From Flaccisagitta enflata (taxonomy: Eukaryota > Chaetognatha > Sagittoidea > Aphragmophora): 64,000 bases of DNA. The position numbers and the translations under genes are program-made. The stretch spans positions 46,252,001 to 46,316,000 of the forward strand of contig OZ231126.1 in assembly GCA_965153355.1 (NCBI GenBank), in the 5' to 3' direction. The notes beneath the pieces were generated by a model that had not been told where the DNA came from, made no database searches, and saw nothing but the letters and a program-made list of their open reading frames with translations. Positions 44,980 to 56,695 of this stretch are shown here, one piece after another (positions within the stretch are counted from its first letter, which is position 1; every line of letters starts with the position of its first letter).

Positions 44980-45556
44980 ACTCAAAAGTATAGACACAAG
45001 ATGAGCTTGATTGACTTATTCAATAAATAATAAGTAATATAATTCTGGAATATGTTTGATATTAAGTGTGTCCCGCCTGGACAGTAACAAATGCCTTCAT
45101 ATGCCTTGGCATGCCTTTGTATAGAGATATGAGGTAAATTGGTAAGATCTTTCCCAGACTTTTGGAGTAACTTTTTTCAGCCCTGCTGCTGATTTTGCAC
45201 AAAATTTGTTTTGAAGCTGCTTCATCTGAGACCAAAGCAATTCAATGGGGTTTAGATAGGGGCTGTTTCCAGACCAACCACTAAAGAGTTGTTTTGTGTA
45301 CCATTGCCTGGTTGTAGTGGCACATCATACTAGAGCGCTATCTTCTATCAATGAACTGCATTTCTTATTGCAACTTTTTATTTGGAGTAGCCATCTTGTT
45401 ATATCTGTCATTTCTAAGTGCTTTGACTTGGAAAGATGCGGTTGGTGCCATTCAATCAAAAATATGATCTAGTTTCTAGATCTCATTAATTTTTTTAACA
45501 TTTTCATATTCTATGTAGAGATATTGCCCAAAACGCTTGTGTCTATACTTATGAGC
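44980..45556 (-). mobile_element. Tc1/mariner element, internally deleted
   Basis: 577 bp with imperfect 21-bp terminal repeats (AAGTATAGACACAAG core at both ends) and TA outside each end (44978-44979, 45557-45558). It keeps the 3' part of a transposase gene on the minus strand. Confidence 0.88.
45068..45312 (-). pseudogene. Tc1/mariner transposase C-terminal remnant
   Basis: The frame shows SGNSPYLNPIELLWSQMK, the canonical SPDLNPIE-W block around the last catalytic acidic residue. After one frameshift near 45140 comes LISLYKGMPRHMKA, matching the MPRR block near the C-terminus. A stop lies just upstream and the N-terminal DNA-binding and first two catalytic residues are missing, so it is dead. 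Confidence 0.87.
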
Positions 45557-45664
45557 TAGATAGTAGTAATCGGATAGCATACCTCAATCACGCAGCTTCT
45601 TGAGAAAAAAAAAGATAACCTAACGAGAAAAAATGCACATGTGTCACTATGTGCACACTGCAAT

Positions 45665-45925
45665 ATGGTAGGTCAGTCGGTTAGTCCGTCGGTCGGTTGT
45701 TTACATGTTAAGTCGCTTGCGAAGCAACTGTATAAGAGGGTGTAGTTTGAACCATCCGACAAGTTCTAAGGACGCAAACGGGAAATTAGCTGGAATAATG
45801 AATTTGGAGCACTACGGCCCCTTCCAAGCCAAGATAGTCCCCGCCCACCCGTATTACCGCCGCTGCCGAAAGCCCACCCGCAAGCAACAATTTATCGGCC
45901 GTGTATCTGGCCACGTAGAATTGCG
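45665..45925 (-). mobile_element. G element, degenerate
   Basis: (GTCGGTTAGTCCGTCGG) core, AGTTGCTTCGCAAGCGACTT hairpin on the reverse strand, and GGCCAGATACACGGCC head at the far end. The order is partly rearranged. A 120-codon frame through it has no family motif. Confidence 0.55.
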
Positions 45926-46711
45926 GGCTGATTTGGCGTTGCTACCGTCCGCAGTGAGGGGCCTTTGTCCGGCCATGTTTTTCCATCAGCAAAACTGCCA
46001 AACTGTATTTTTGCAAGATCTAATACTAACAGTAGGCATTTGCAGAAAGTGTTCATTACCTCCATGACAATGAATAAAGAGATTGTTTCCTAATCAAAAT
46101 TGAGGTATAGGTCCACACCGTCTTGGAAGACAATTGACGTCAAGAGGAAAGTATTTGATGGGAGAGGTTCTGTTCTATCAAAAAAAAATTGTCGAATGAA
46201 AATCTTTAAAAATTGCTTTGGTAAAACCTTTTCAACGGGAAATGGATTAGTGAAAGGGAAGAAGCGCTCTTGCCTTTCTATTTGCAGCGAAGAGGATCGA
46301 GAAGGACGCGAAGTCGCGAAGGCGCTCATCTTCTCCCCCTCATCTCCATTACTATTGACGGAGAAAGGGTGGGAAAACTGGGAATGGGAGCCGCGTGTGG
46401 GTTCGAGGGCATGGCCGGATAACAAGATGTAATGCAGTGTATGCCTTTGTTTTAGTCCTACAAGCAAAAAAAAAAGATAGTAGGAACGAATGATAGACAT
46501 TCAGACAGACAGACAGACAGACATAGAAAAAAAGATAACTCGGCCGTACTTTCGAACCCTTCAGCGGCACACACATTTTCTTTTGTTTGTTTGTATGTCT
46601 GTCTGTCGGTCTCTCATTCATAACGTCTATCTTTCTTGATGCTTCTTTTTTCTCTGTTTGCTTTTTATTTTTCCTCTCTGAACCTCCATCAGTCTCGCTT
46701 TCTTTTTACCC
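45926..46711. other. Unassigned DNA, no gene supported
   Basis: Moderate-GC DNA with short frames on both strands (for example 46100-46432) but no consistent splice pair or motif. Confidence 0.3.
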
Positions 46712-46874
46712 TTTTTAGTCGCGGACGAGCGACTCTATAAGAGGCTTTGTCCGTCCGTCAGTCCGTTGCTCCGTCCGTCGGTCATGGTGATCCGAGTTGG
46801 AAAGTGTGAAAACGTGCATTTCCCCCCCTGTCCACCCGTCCGCGACTGGTATTGACCGTGTATCCGCCCTTGTT
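46712..46874 (-). mobile_element. G element, type-a
   Basis: In reverse: AACAAGGGCGGATACACGG head, AGTCGCGGACGGGTGG, (GACG)n core, GACAAAGCCTCTTATAGAG, tail AGTCGCTCGTCCGCGACT plus A5. Confidence 0.86.
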
Positions 46875-47265
46875 CCTTTCTTCTTTCCTTTTACTCTATC
46901 TTCCCTCTTTCTTTCTCATTTCTTTCTTTTAGAAATACAGTTAGGTATTGATAACATAAAAAAACACAATGAAGGGACTATATATTCATTCTCATAATTA
47001 ATGGAATTCTATTCTGGGCAGATGCTTCAGAGCGCGAATTTACTATTTTATTTTTAATTTCGTCATTAGCTAGCATGGCCCACCCGCACGGATTCGATAT
47101 CAATGATCAATCAAACGCATTGTTGATGAAATTTCACACTTGGTAGGCCTATGTTTTGTGTTCTATCCCTTGTTGACGTCAAGGCGAAAGAAAAACATTT
47201 CTCGCCCCAGAAGAAAACAATCTTGAAGAATTATAGTTTTCATTTTAAGGATTCATTCTCGCATT

Positions 47266-47665
<400 letters not shown>

Positions 47666-47814
47666 AACACATGAACGACAATCATTTCTAAGGCACGCAG
47701 GATATAATTCCCAGTGCAAAACGAATAACGAATAACGAATCACTTATTTTTGTGGTGTAAATGCATTTCTGAATTTTTAGGTTTATCGTTCACGTTCTTC
47801 TTTTGGTTGACGTT

Positions 47815-50567
47815 TCAATAATATTGCTTCGATTCGATGAGTCCCTCAGCACGCTTTGCTACCTGCAAAATCAGAGAAAGGGACAACGAAGTAGGGTCAT
47901 ATGAAAATGAGTTCTTTGGACGCATAATTAGATGAATCTAAATACCATCAAACGATCAAGCACAGACAATTTTTCATGGTGGAGACTAAGTACTTACTTG
48001 ATTGAGGTTCATCGACAAGTGAATCATATTCGACACAAACGGATTTTAGTTTGGCTCTCACAATTTGCTGATGGTAGGAAGACAAAGTCTTTCCTCGTCC
48101 CATTACCAAGACCTAAAAGCCGGGAATGTGTCGATAAATGGTGACGTCATAATTGTTATATTCATTGCAATGTTGGAATTATCTATTGTCAATAATATTA
48201 ATTCGAAACGAACCTGATCTTCGCCGCATTTTCCGTTTTCGAGAATCTTTTTGCAATTCCAAATCAAGGCATAGTTCTGATAATCCGTGCTGGGGGAAAA
48301 GTGAGAAATATGGAATCATAACGCACCAGAGAAAAGGCAGGCATAGGGGCAGAAATGCAGTGTCTGCCCATATCCTTAAAACTTAAACTTAAAACCGGAA
48401 TTCCAGCGTCAAACATAGATTTCGAAAGCACAAAAAAACAAGGCCGGATACACGGCTACCCCAGTCGCGTGCAGGTGGGCAGGGGCTATAATTGAGGTCA
48501 GTGGAGCATTTGGGCAGGAGCAGTAAGGCCAAAAACCCCATTAACGCCGAAAAAGTAAAGTCTGACGGACCGACGGACGGACGGACGGACGGACCGACAA
48601 AGCGGGATGTAGAGTTGCGTAGCACGCGACTAAAAATCCGCAGCCCAGCTCGACGAGTGAGAATCATTAATTCAATATTCACAAACTATTAATAGCAGCC
48701 CAAAGGCAGTAAGTGGTCAGCGGTACCCGTGCCCTGCTTGAGCAGTATGTGATTTATGTTGAGGGGGAGCAGGGCAGCGGCCCCGAAGGGGACGAAGTCC
48801 TGTAGAACACAGGGGGAATCTATTCGTCCATCCGTCCGTCCTTCAGTCTGACTTCCTTCTGTTCAGGATGCCAGGTTATTCAAACTCTCATTGAATAACG
48901 TGGAGAGATGATAAAATGCAGTATTTGGAGAACGGTACCCATGCCCTTCATGAATAGTTTGTAGGTTAGGTCGAGAAGGGAGCAGGCCATGCCAGGATCT
49001 TGGTCTCCAGGGCCAACATTTGGTCTCAGAGACCAATTTCTCGGACTCAGAGGCCAGGATTTGAGTCTCTAAGGCCAGGATTTGGGTCTCTGAGACTAGG
49101 ATTTAGGTCTTAGAGGCCAGAATCTGGGTCCCAGAGGCCAGAATCTGGGTCTCTAATGCTAGGATGTGGGTTTTAGAAGCCAGAATCTAAGTACCAGAAG
49201 CCAAAATCTAGGTCCAAAGGGCTAAAATGATAGAATTCAGACCAAAATTCAGGTTTTCTAGCCAGATTAGGACCATTTTGCTTGGATTTGGGCTATTTTG
49301 CTTGGATTTGAGCCATACAGTTTAGATTTGGGCCCCAAAGGAGACGAAGCCCTGAGGATGGAGCTGGGGGGGGACAGATGGACGGACGTACGTACGGACG
49401 GACAGATTCCCCCTGTGTTCTACAGGACTTCGTCCCCTTCGGGGCCGCTGCCCAAAAAGCGAAACGAATCGTACCTGAGAACGACGAAATCGAAGAAATT
49501 TTCGCCAAACAGCCCCTCGGCAAATGCAGTCAAGTCGACATCCGGCAACTCCATTCCAAGTCCCAGTGGCTCCATGAAAGTACCCAAACGGAATCTGACA
49601 GACAGCTTGCCGGGTTCCGCTGGATTATCCGGTTGCAATTGCAAAGGAGGAATAGCTTGACACATCTCAAATTTCATTCCGAAGATAGTCATGTCTAAGA
49701 CCGTGGTTCCAGCGACTGTCAACTGTGCAAATGCAAATGATATTGCCAAATCATTTGTAAATCAAATGCGGGGCATTCACGTTCGTGATGTTACTCTTCA
49801 AAGACTAAATGATATGAATGCACGATAAAACAAGCCCAAACACAAACATCCACGCTATTTTGGAACAACAAACCAGAGATGACAGGACGCCACTTAAAAT
49901 GCCAAAATGCGTTAAGAATTAATAATGGTAAAAAAAGATAAATAAAACAAAACCTGATTACTATTTCATACCTGATTGTCCATTGAAAATACCCTGGCTT
50001 TCATGGAATGTGTTTTGATGTTAAAGAAGGTTGAACCGGAAAATATGTTCAGAGCGTACATGGTAATGTCGATGGTGCTCAAGCTAGTTCGTTTCAGCAC
50101 CCTCCACTCCCCTGTTGGCAAAATTCCATGTGGTAAGGTACATTTTACACTTGGTATGATTGCCAAATAAATCGTGATGCGTTTGTCGAATAATCGTCAT
50201 AAGTCTATAAGTTAAAGAAATATGTTGAAACATTGAATCACTGCAGAGGCACAGAAACGAAGAAGAGGAGCTTTTGACTATTAAAACAATTACCGTTAAA
50301 ACTCTTCATGTCAAACATGGGTTGAGCTTTGACATCCTTGACTAGGCAAGTATCCATTCGCCCAAAGCCGGAGTTGCCATAACCGGAGCCAGAATTTCCA
50401 AATGATCCGGTATTGCCGAATGAACCGGTATTGCCGATGTTGCCGGCATTTCCAGAGCTGCCCGAATTAACCGGATTTCCCGTATTGCCGGGAAACCGTT
50501 GGCTCAGCGATGATTGGAAAAGAACGGAGCAAAAAAACAAGCCAATTCCGATGGATGCCATATTCAA
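47815..50567 (-). CDS. Secreted lipocalin (apolipoprotein D-like), 5 exons
   Basis: Exons 50294-50567, 49972-50111, 49475-49722, 48214-48289 and 47815-47862 join in phase (786 nt, 261 aa). Residues 1-22 form a signal peptide (hydrophobic IGIGLFFCSVLF), so it is secreted. Residues 23-69 are an unusual Gly/Asn/Ser-rich segment of GNTGSF-type repeats. The lipocalin domain begins at C74, has the GxW signature at 92-94 (FNGEW) and the conserved TDY motif at 222-224 (STDYQNYALIWNC). Cysteines 74, 159, 233 and 242 fit the two disulfides of ApoD-type lipocalins. Family knowledge: an eight-stranded barrel that carries small hydrophobic ligands; the ligand is unknown here. An F element fills most of intron 3 and ends 16 bases from the exon 3 donor; a G element lies in the same intron. 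Confidence 0.9.
48438..48636 (+). mobile_element. G element, type-a, in lipocalin intron 3
   Basis: Complete: AACAAGGCCGGATACACGGC, CAGTCGCGTGCAGGTGGGC, AGTGGAGCATTTGGGCAGG, (GACG)n core, GACAAAGCGGGATGTAGAG, tail GTTGCGTAGCACGCGACT plus A5. A good reference copy. Confidence 0.92.
48697..49458 (+). mobile_element. F element copy 5 with ~25-bp array
   Basis: Start block GTGGTCAGCGGTACCC; inverted 45-bp blocks at about 48773-48815 and 49410-49455 (GGGCAGCGGCCCC to CCTGTAGAACACAGG and complement); end GGGGCCGCTGCCCAAAAA. The inside has about ten degenerate copies of AGAGGCCAGGATTTGGGTCT (49000-49240). It abuts the lipocalin exon 3 donor. Confidence 0.82.
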
Positions 50568-50727
50568 GGAGGGAAAAAAAGAGGAAGAAAGAGAAAAAAG
50601 TAACTCGTTAAAATGATCACTAGTTCAGAGTGAGTGAGTGAAATGAAGTGAAGTAAAGGGACTGAGATTCCGAGATGGGAAGGGATTCCAGAGAAAAGAA
50701 ATGGTAGAAGAATGGGAAAGTAAAAAA

Positions 50728-50926
50728 ACAAGGCCGGATACACGGCTAACCCAGTGACGTGCGAGTAGGCAGGGGCAGAGGATAAGAAGCTTCTTAGAGA
50801 AGGTCACATGGGAATTTTGACAGGAGCAGTGGACGGACACTCAAAAATGCAAAAAAAAGTGGACTAACTGACCAACCGACAGACCGACATAGCGGGATGT
50901 AGAGCCGCGTGGCGCGCGAATAAAAA
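50728..50926 (+). mobile_element. G element upstream of the lipocalin gene
   Basis: AACAAGGCCGGATACACGGC head, GTAGGCAGGGGC, (GACC)n core, GACATAGCGGGATGTAGAG, diverged tail GCCGCGTGGCGCGCGAAT plus A5. About 160 bp upstream of the lipocalin start. Confidence 0.85.
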
Positions 50927-51932
50927 GTTAGTTTTTGAGACTTTTCTCAAGAAGCTTGCTTTGTCAGTCACACCGACTTTGGCTTTGTGTTTGGGTGCCT
51001 TGGTCTCAATGCCCCTACAAAAATAGCCTCGATGGCTGCCTATGCGGCACAACTCAACCACATGCTACTAAAGCAGCCTGGTATTCGTCTGGCCTTGCTT
51101 GTTTTTCTTTGTCGTTCATGCTTTTTAAAAAATTGTGTCAATAGAATCCACTCTCACCAAATTCCGCATCGACCAAAAAAACATACTTGGGAATCTATTC
51201 CAATGCATTGCACCTGCCATTTCGCATTACTGCACTAGCGCTCCTGAAATGCGCAGAAAATGGCTTTGGTATCCCCACCCGGCGCTTTTTCCTTTCCAAT
51301 ATAACTAAAAAACAGTAAACAGGCCTCAGAATGTCACGGGCATCGGAATTGGAGCATCGGTAGTTGAAGGAAAATGAAGAAAAAACAGAAATATAGGGGT
51401 CAGACACCCCTAACTTTGTTAGCTCATATCTTTTTAACGAATTAAGCTAATGACCTCAATTTGGGCTCATTTTAAAGAGTAGGCGCAGCTCTTTAAAATG
51501 AGCCCAAGTTGAAGTCATTAGCTCAATCCATTTAGAAGCAGCATTGCTCCAAAGTTGATGTTAGTTTGAGCATAACATGGATTTCATTTATGCAACCTTG
51601 AAAGCTTATAACATCCAAACGAATTGAGTTAATGACCTCAATTTGGGCTCATTTAAAAAGAGCTGCATCTACTCTCTAAAATGAACCCAAGTTGAGGTCA
51701 TTAACTCATTTCATTTAGAAGTAGCATTGCTCCAAAGTTGATGTTAGTTTGAGCAAAACATGGATTTCATTCATGCAACTTTGAAAGCTTATATCTTCCA
51801 AACAAATTGGGCTAATGACCTCAATTTGGGCTCATTTTAAAGAGCTGCATCTAGTTTTTGAAATGAGCCCAAGTTGAGGTCATTAGCTCATTTTGTTTAG
51901 AAGTAGCATTGCTCCTAAGTTGATGTCATTTT

Positions 51933-52062
51933 GAGTGCACGCATCTGTGCAACCTGCTTTGTCTGTCTGTCAAACTTTTTTTTTCTTTTTCTGCGTATAC
52001 AGGTGGTTATCACTGCCCCTGCTCACCGTTACGCGACTATGGTGGCCATGTATCTGGCCTGG
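51933..52062 (-). mobile_element. G element, decayed
   Basis: GTGCACGCATCTGTGCAACC, CTGCTTTGTCTGTCTG, CTGCCCCTGCTCACCG, ACGCGACTATGGTGGCC and GTATCTGGCC keep the family order in reverse. Inside the large foldback. Confidence 0.65.
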
Positions 52063-52460
52063 ATAATATCCACCCATAAGAGAAATCCCTCATGCCTCGG
52101 CGACCAGGAGCAGCATTACAAAAACAAGCCATTAAAACTATCCACCTAAGAAGAAAATGAGACAAGGTTTCAGAAGTTTGTTTTACAATTTCACTTTAAT
52201 CTTTTTTTGAATTTTTTTTTCACCACACAGAAGTGCAAAATATCTAAATAATTCTTCAACAAAATATTTTGATATCCTAATGTAATTCTAAAACAAATTT
52301 TTGAAATTCTGATATAATTCTAAAACAAATTATTAATTGAATGATTTATCTTTAATTGAATAATTCAAAACCAAATATCACGAAATTCTAAAATAATTCT
52401 TTAAAAAACACATTGTCAAATTTCAAAATCTAAATACGCAAGGAATTCACAATATAACAG

Positions 52461-53094
52461 GTCGCCCAAGGGCAATATGTGGTCAGCGATACCCATTGCC
52501 CTGCTTTGCTTGATTGTGAATTGGAGTGAGAGAAGCAGGGCAGCGGCCCCAAAGGGGACGAAGTTTTGTAGAACACAGGACGACTTACGTTCGTCTGTCC
52601 GTCCATCCATCCGTCCATCTCCTCCAGGCCCTCTCAGGCCTGAAATCTGCCCTCTCAGACCTGAAATCTGCCCTATTAGGCCTGAAATCTACTCTCTCAG
52701 GCCTGAAATCTGCTCTCTCAGACCTGAAATCTGCCCTATTAGGCCTGAAATCTACTCTCTCAGACCTGAAATCTGCCCTCTCAAGCCTTGAATCTGCATG
52801 AGAGGGCAGATTTAAGACCTGTGAGGACAGATTGCAGGCCTGAGGGCAGATTTTAGGCATGAGAGGGCAGATTCAAGGCTTGAGAGGGCAAATTTTAGAC
52901 CTGAGAGGGTAGATTTCAGGCCTGATAGGGCAGATTTCAGGCCTGATAGGGCAGATTTCAGGCCTGAGGAGGCCTGTAGGGGGACGGATGGATGAACGGA
53001 CGGACGGACGGATTGACAAACGGACAAACAAAAGTCCCCCTGTGTTCTACAGGACTTTGTCCCCTTCAGGGCTGCTGCCCAAAAGGCAACCAAG
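52461..53094 (+). mobile_element. F element copy 6 with inverted arrays
   Basis: GTCGCCCAAGGGCAATATG start; inverted 45-bp blocks at about 52533-52578 and 53035-53083. The array of CAGGCCTGAAATCTGCCCTC runs forward at 52625-52795 and inverted at 52800-52970. Same design as F copy 2, in the centre of the large foldback. Confidence 0.82.
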
Positions 53095-53429
53095 GCCAAA
53101 AATACGAAGAAACCGAGGCCAAAAATACAAACAATAATCATTCATCATAGGCCTTCACTAATGCCGCTTTTGTGCTCCGGCTTGGTAAGCGCTCAATTGC
53201 CTGCCCAACAACACTTAATATAGCCTGAAAATCATCCTCGTTTTTTTGCGCAAATTTTCTAGTAATCGCTTGTCCGCTTAATCATCCTCTCAGTGCTTTC
53301 ATTTGAGATTGGCAGATCGTGAGCAAACTTATGAAAGCGCTGGTAGGCTGTATTGTTTGACCAAATAGAAACTGGCTCGCTCAACCACTAGGTTTCGATT
53401 TGAAGGGCAATGAAAAAGTGCCACGACTG

Positions 53430-53527
53430 TGGTCCCAATCATAGGAGAAATCTCAGAACACTCATTGCGAAGGTAAAGCTCCTAATCATAGGAGAAATCT
53501 CAGAACACTCATTGCGAAGGTAAAGCT
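53430..53527. repeat. Perfect ~46-bp tandem duplication
   Basis: The block AATCATAGGAGAAATCTCAG through AAGGTAAAGCT occurs twice in direct succession with no visible difference. Confidence 0.85.
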
Positions 53528-53852
53528 GATATTGTCTTAGCTTTACTAAGTTTAGATTTTTCTATCAAAATTATTTTTTTCTTCTTCTGGGCTGAGAAAA
53601 GTATGTCACGCCATAGGCTAAAAAGCAAAAAAAAAGTTCAACTGGATTTTTTTTTGATAGCTCATTCAGCCAAGCATTTTGAGTATTTCAAAGCCAGGAC
53701 TGAAAAAAAAATAAACAAAGCAATTAAATGAGTGAAGTTCATTATTTCAGATGCTTGAAACTAAAGAGGTTGATTCAGTTAGTGCACCCATCGTCACCGG
53801 TCCCATGCGTAATCCATCTTTGGGAATAGCTTGGATTGCCTTTGAATTACAA

Positions 53853-53875
53853 CAAGGCCGGATACACGGCAAATC
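53853..53875 (+). mobile_element. G element head fragment
   Basis: Only AACAAGGCCGGATACACGGC plus a few bases remain. Confidence 0.55.
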
Positions 53876-55000
53876 AAGAAACCGGTTTTTTTTCACCTCT
53901 TTCAATATGCTGCTCAAAGAAGATGGATTCTCTGAGTTGTCTACACAAGTCCAGATGCTTAATTTTTGAGAAAAAGTAAGCATATGTAAAATCTACATTA
54001 AATTTGTATCAATTTTAGTAAAATCCTACAACTTTTGCTCAATTTTATAAGGGGAAACATTGATTTTATGGTCAGAAACCTTTAAAAATCCATGATTTCC
54101 CTTTAAAACACAGAAAAAAGCTGTAGTTTTTCAAAATGATATGGGCGATAAGTAGTTATTCTTCATAGACACTGAACTGAACAGTAAAAAATCGTTTTCT
54201 GAGGGCTTTCTGGATCTTTTTTCAGAATTGATCTACCATCTTTAGAAGAAAAATTGTGTCGTTTTCTTTTGTCTCATTTGGCGCGGTATTCCCTGTAGGT
54301 GACTGAGTTGCATGGGTGAAATCCAGGCTTAATGATAACTTACATCAACTTAAAGAGATAGCTGCTTCAATGCGAATTGAGCTAACAACCTCAACTTAAG
54401 CTTTTTTTCAAGAGCTGCGTCTTTTCTTCAAAATGAGCCCAAGTTGAGGTCATCAGCTCAATTCCTTTAGAAGATATGAGCTTGCAAAGTTGCATGAGTG
54501 AAATCAATTTTTTGCTTAAACTTACATCTACTTTGGAACAATGCTGCGTCTTAACGGATTGAGCTAATGACCTCAACTTGGGCTCATTTTAAAGAGCTGT
54601 GTCTATTCTTTAAAATGAGCCCAAGTTGAGGTCATTAGCTCAATTCGCTTAGAAGATATGAGCTTGAAAAGTTGCATGAGTGAAATCAATTATTTGCTCA
54701 AACATACATCAACTTTGGAACAATGCTGCGTCTAAACGGATTGAGCTAATGACCTCAATTTGAGCTCATTTTAAAGAGCTGCGTCTGTTCTTTAAAATGA
54801 GCCCAAGTTGAGGTCATTTCCTCAATTCATTCAGAAAATATGAGCTAACAAAGTTAGGGGTGTCTGACCCCTATATTTTCTGTTTTTTCTTCATTTTTCT
54901 TCTACTACCGATGCTCCAATTCCGATACCCTTGAGTTTCTGAGGGCTTTTTACTCTTTTTTGGTCATGTTGGAAAGGAAAAAGCGCCGGGTGGGGATACT

Positions 55001-55888
55001 ACAGCCGGAGACCCTAGAAAAGCTGATTTTTCAGCTTTTGCTTTTTTTTCAATTTTTCCTTAATTTCTCTTGGCTAAATGTGCTTATTGAGTGGGTTAAT
55101 TTCTTTTTTGTCATGGATCCATGGTCTGTGGCTACATTGTGTGAAAAAATTGCGGTTAATAACACAATTCTAGCATTTTTTTTTCAAATCATGAAAAAAA
55201 TTGAGTTCAGATGGCAACTCTCAATTTTTCTCATTTTTAGCTTACAGATAGATTTTGAGACAAGGAATTCATCTAGAATGTCAAATCCTTTAGCACTCAT
55301 CAATAAATAGGTCAAAACGCGCTTTTAAATATCAAAAAGCCCAAAAGCTTAACACCCAAGTTGTTAGAGCTCAAAAAGCTCAATTCTGAGCTTTTTAAAA
55401 GCTCAGAGTTGAGCTTTTTGAGACTCACCTCCTCCTATACGCAAGTCTCAAAAAGCTCAACTCTGAGCTTTTCAAAAGCTCAGAATTGAGCTTTTTGAGC
55501 TCTAGCAACATGAGACTTGAGCTTTTGGGCTCAAAAAGCTGATTTCTGAGCTTTTAAATATTCAAAAGCGCATTTTGACCTAATTATTGATAAGTGCTAA
55601 AGGATGTGACATTCTAGATGAATTCCTTGTCTCAAAATCTCTCTGTATGCCAAAAATTAGAAAAATTGAAAGGTGCCATCTGAACCCAATTTTTTTCATG
55701 ATTTCAGAAAATATGCTAAAATTGAGTTAATAACCGCAATTTTTTTACAAAATGTAGCTACAAACCATAGATCCACGACAAAAATGAAGTTAACCCACTC
55801 AATGAGCTCATTTAGCCAAGAGAAGTTAAAGAAAAATTGAAAAAAAAGAAAAAGCTGAAAAATCAGCTTTTTTAGGGTCTCCGGCTGT
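55001..55888. mobile_element. Foldback element with 3-bp duplication, nested
   Basis: 888 bp, ends ACAGCCGGAGACCCTA inverted at both sides, arms meeting near 55440. ACT lies directly outside both ends (54998-55000, 55889-55891). The unoccupied site is present in the other arm of the host foldback at about 51270-51300 (GGGATACCAAAGCC in complement). No transposase. Confidence 0.9.
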
Positions 55889-55932
55889 ACTAAAGCCATT
55901 TTCTGCGCATTCCATGAGCGCTATTACTGCAC

Positions 55933-56280
55933 CTAACCCGCTGTTTAAGCCAAAGTATTTAACCCTCATGGCCTCGGTAAATCCGAGCCACTTATGCGCA
56001 TATGCCACATATGCACCAGAATCTGGCACCAAGGCCCAGATCTTACCCTCGCCAAATTCCAAATTTGAAATTCAGAGTTCAAATCATAGACTCAATTAGA
56101 CTCCATCAAGGATATCGAGATGGAGACCTGTTGTATGAACAAATGGACGTCGACCAAAGTCAGAGAAAGTCCCAACAATTAAACATCGGATTCAGGCCTA
56201 GTAGCGGACGGTCGGACACATACGTTCAGATGCTTACGAAGTCGCTAAATGACTTGATGAACCTAGCAGAGATGAATAGA
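55933..56280. other. No gene recognised
   Basis: Moderate-GC DNA with an open frame at 56002-56280 that runs into a (CT)n tract. No family motif or splice support. Confidence 0.35.
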
Positions 56281-56296
56281 CTAAATAGCTCCTCAC

Positions 56297-56538
<242 letters not shown>

Positions 56539-56695
56539 GTTCAAGATTCAATAAACGAAAGTGTTTGCCGAAGTAAGGTTTGCCACGTAAACTAAACTAA
56601 CTAAAGTGGTTAAGCCTGCCAAGTAGAATATAACCGCGAAAAAGGTAGGAAAAAAAAAGCTTTTCATAGCGCTTTCTCAAAACTACAGTTGAACC

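Larger units (their letters stand above)
51236..55923. mobile_element. Large foldback element with 9-bp target duplication
   Basis: The ends read TAGCGCTCCTGAAATGCGCA and TAGCGCTCATGGAATGCGCA inward. The exact 9-bp duplication TTACTGCAC lies at 51227-51235 and 55924-55932. Arms: 51236-51925 and 54335-55923 (the right one lengthened by the insertion at 55001-55888). Each arm holds about three palindromic units of about 180 bp built on GAGCCCAAGTTGAGGTCATT and its complement. The centre carries a decayed G element and an F element. No transposase. Confidence 0.88.

Noticed and set aside
45705-46067. 120-codon frame as a possible gene
   Set aside because: It overlaps a degenerate G element and lacks any motif or splice partner.
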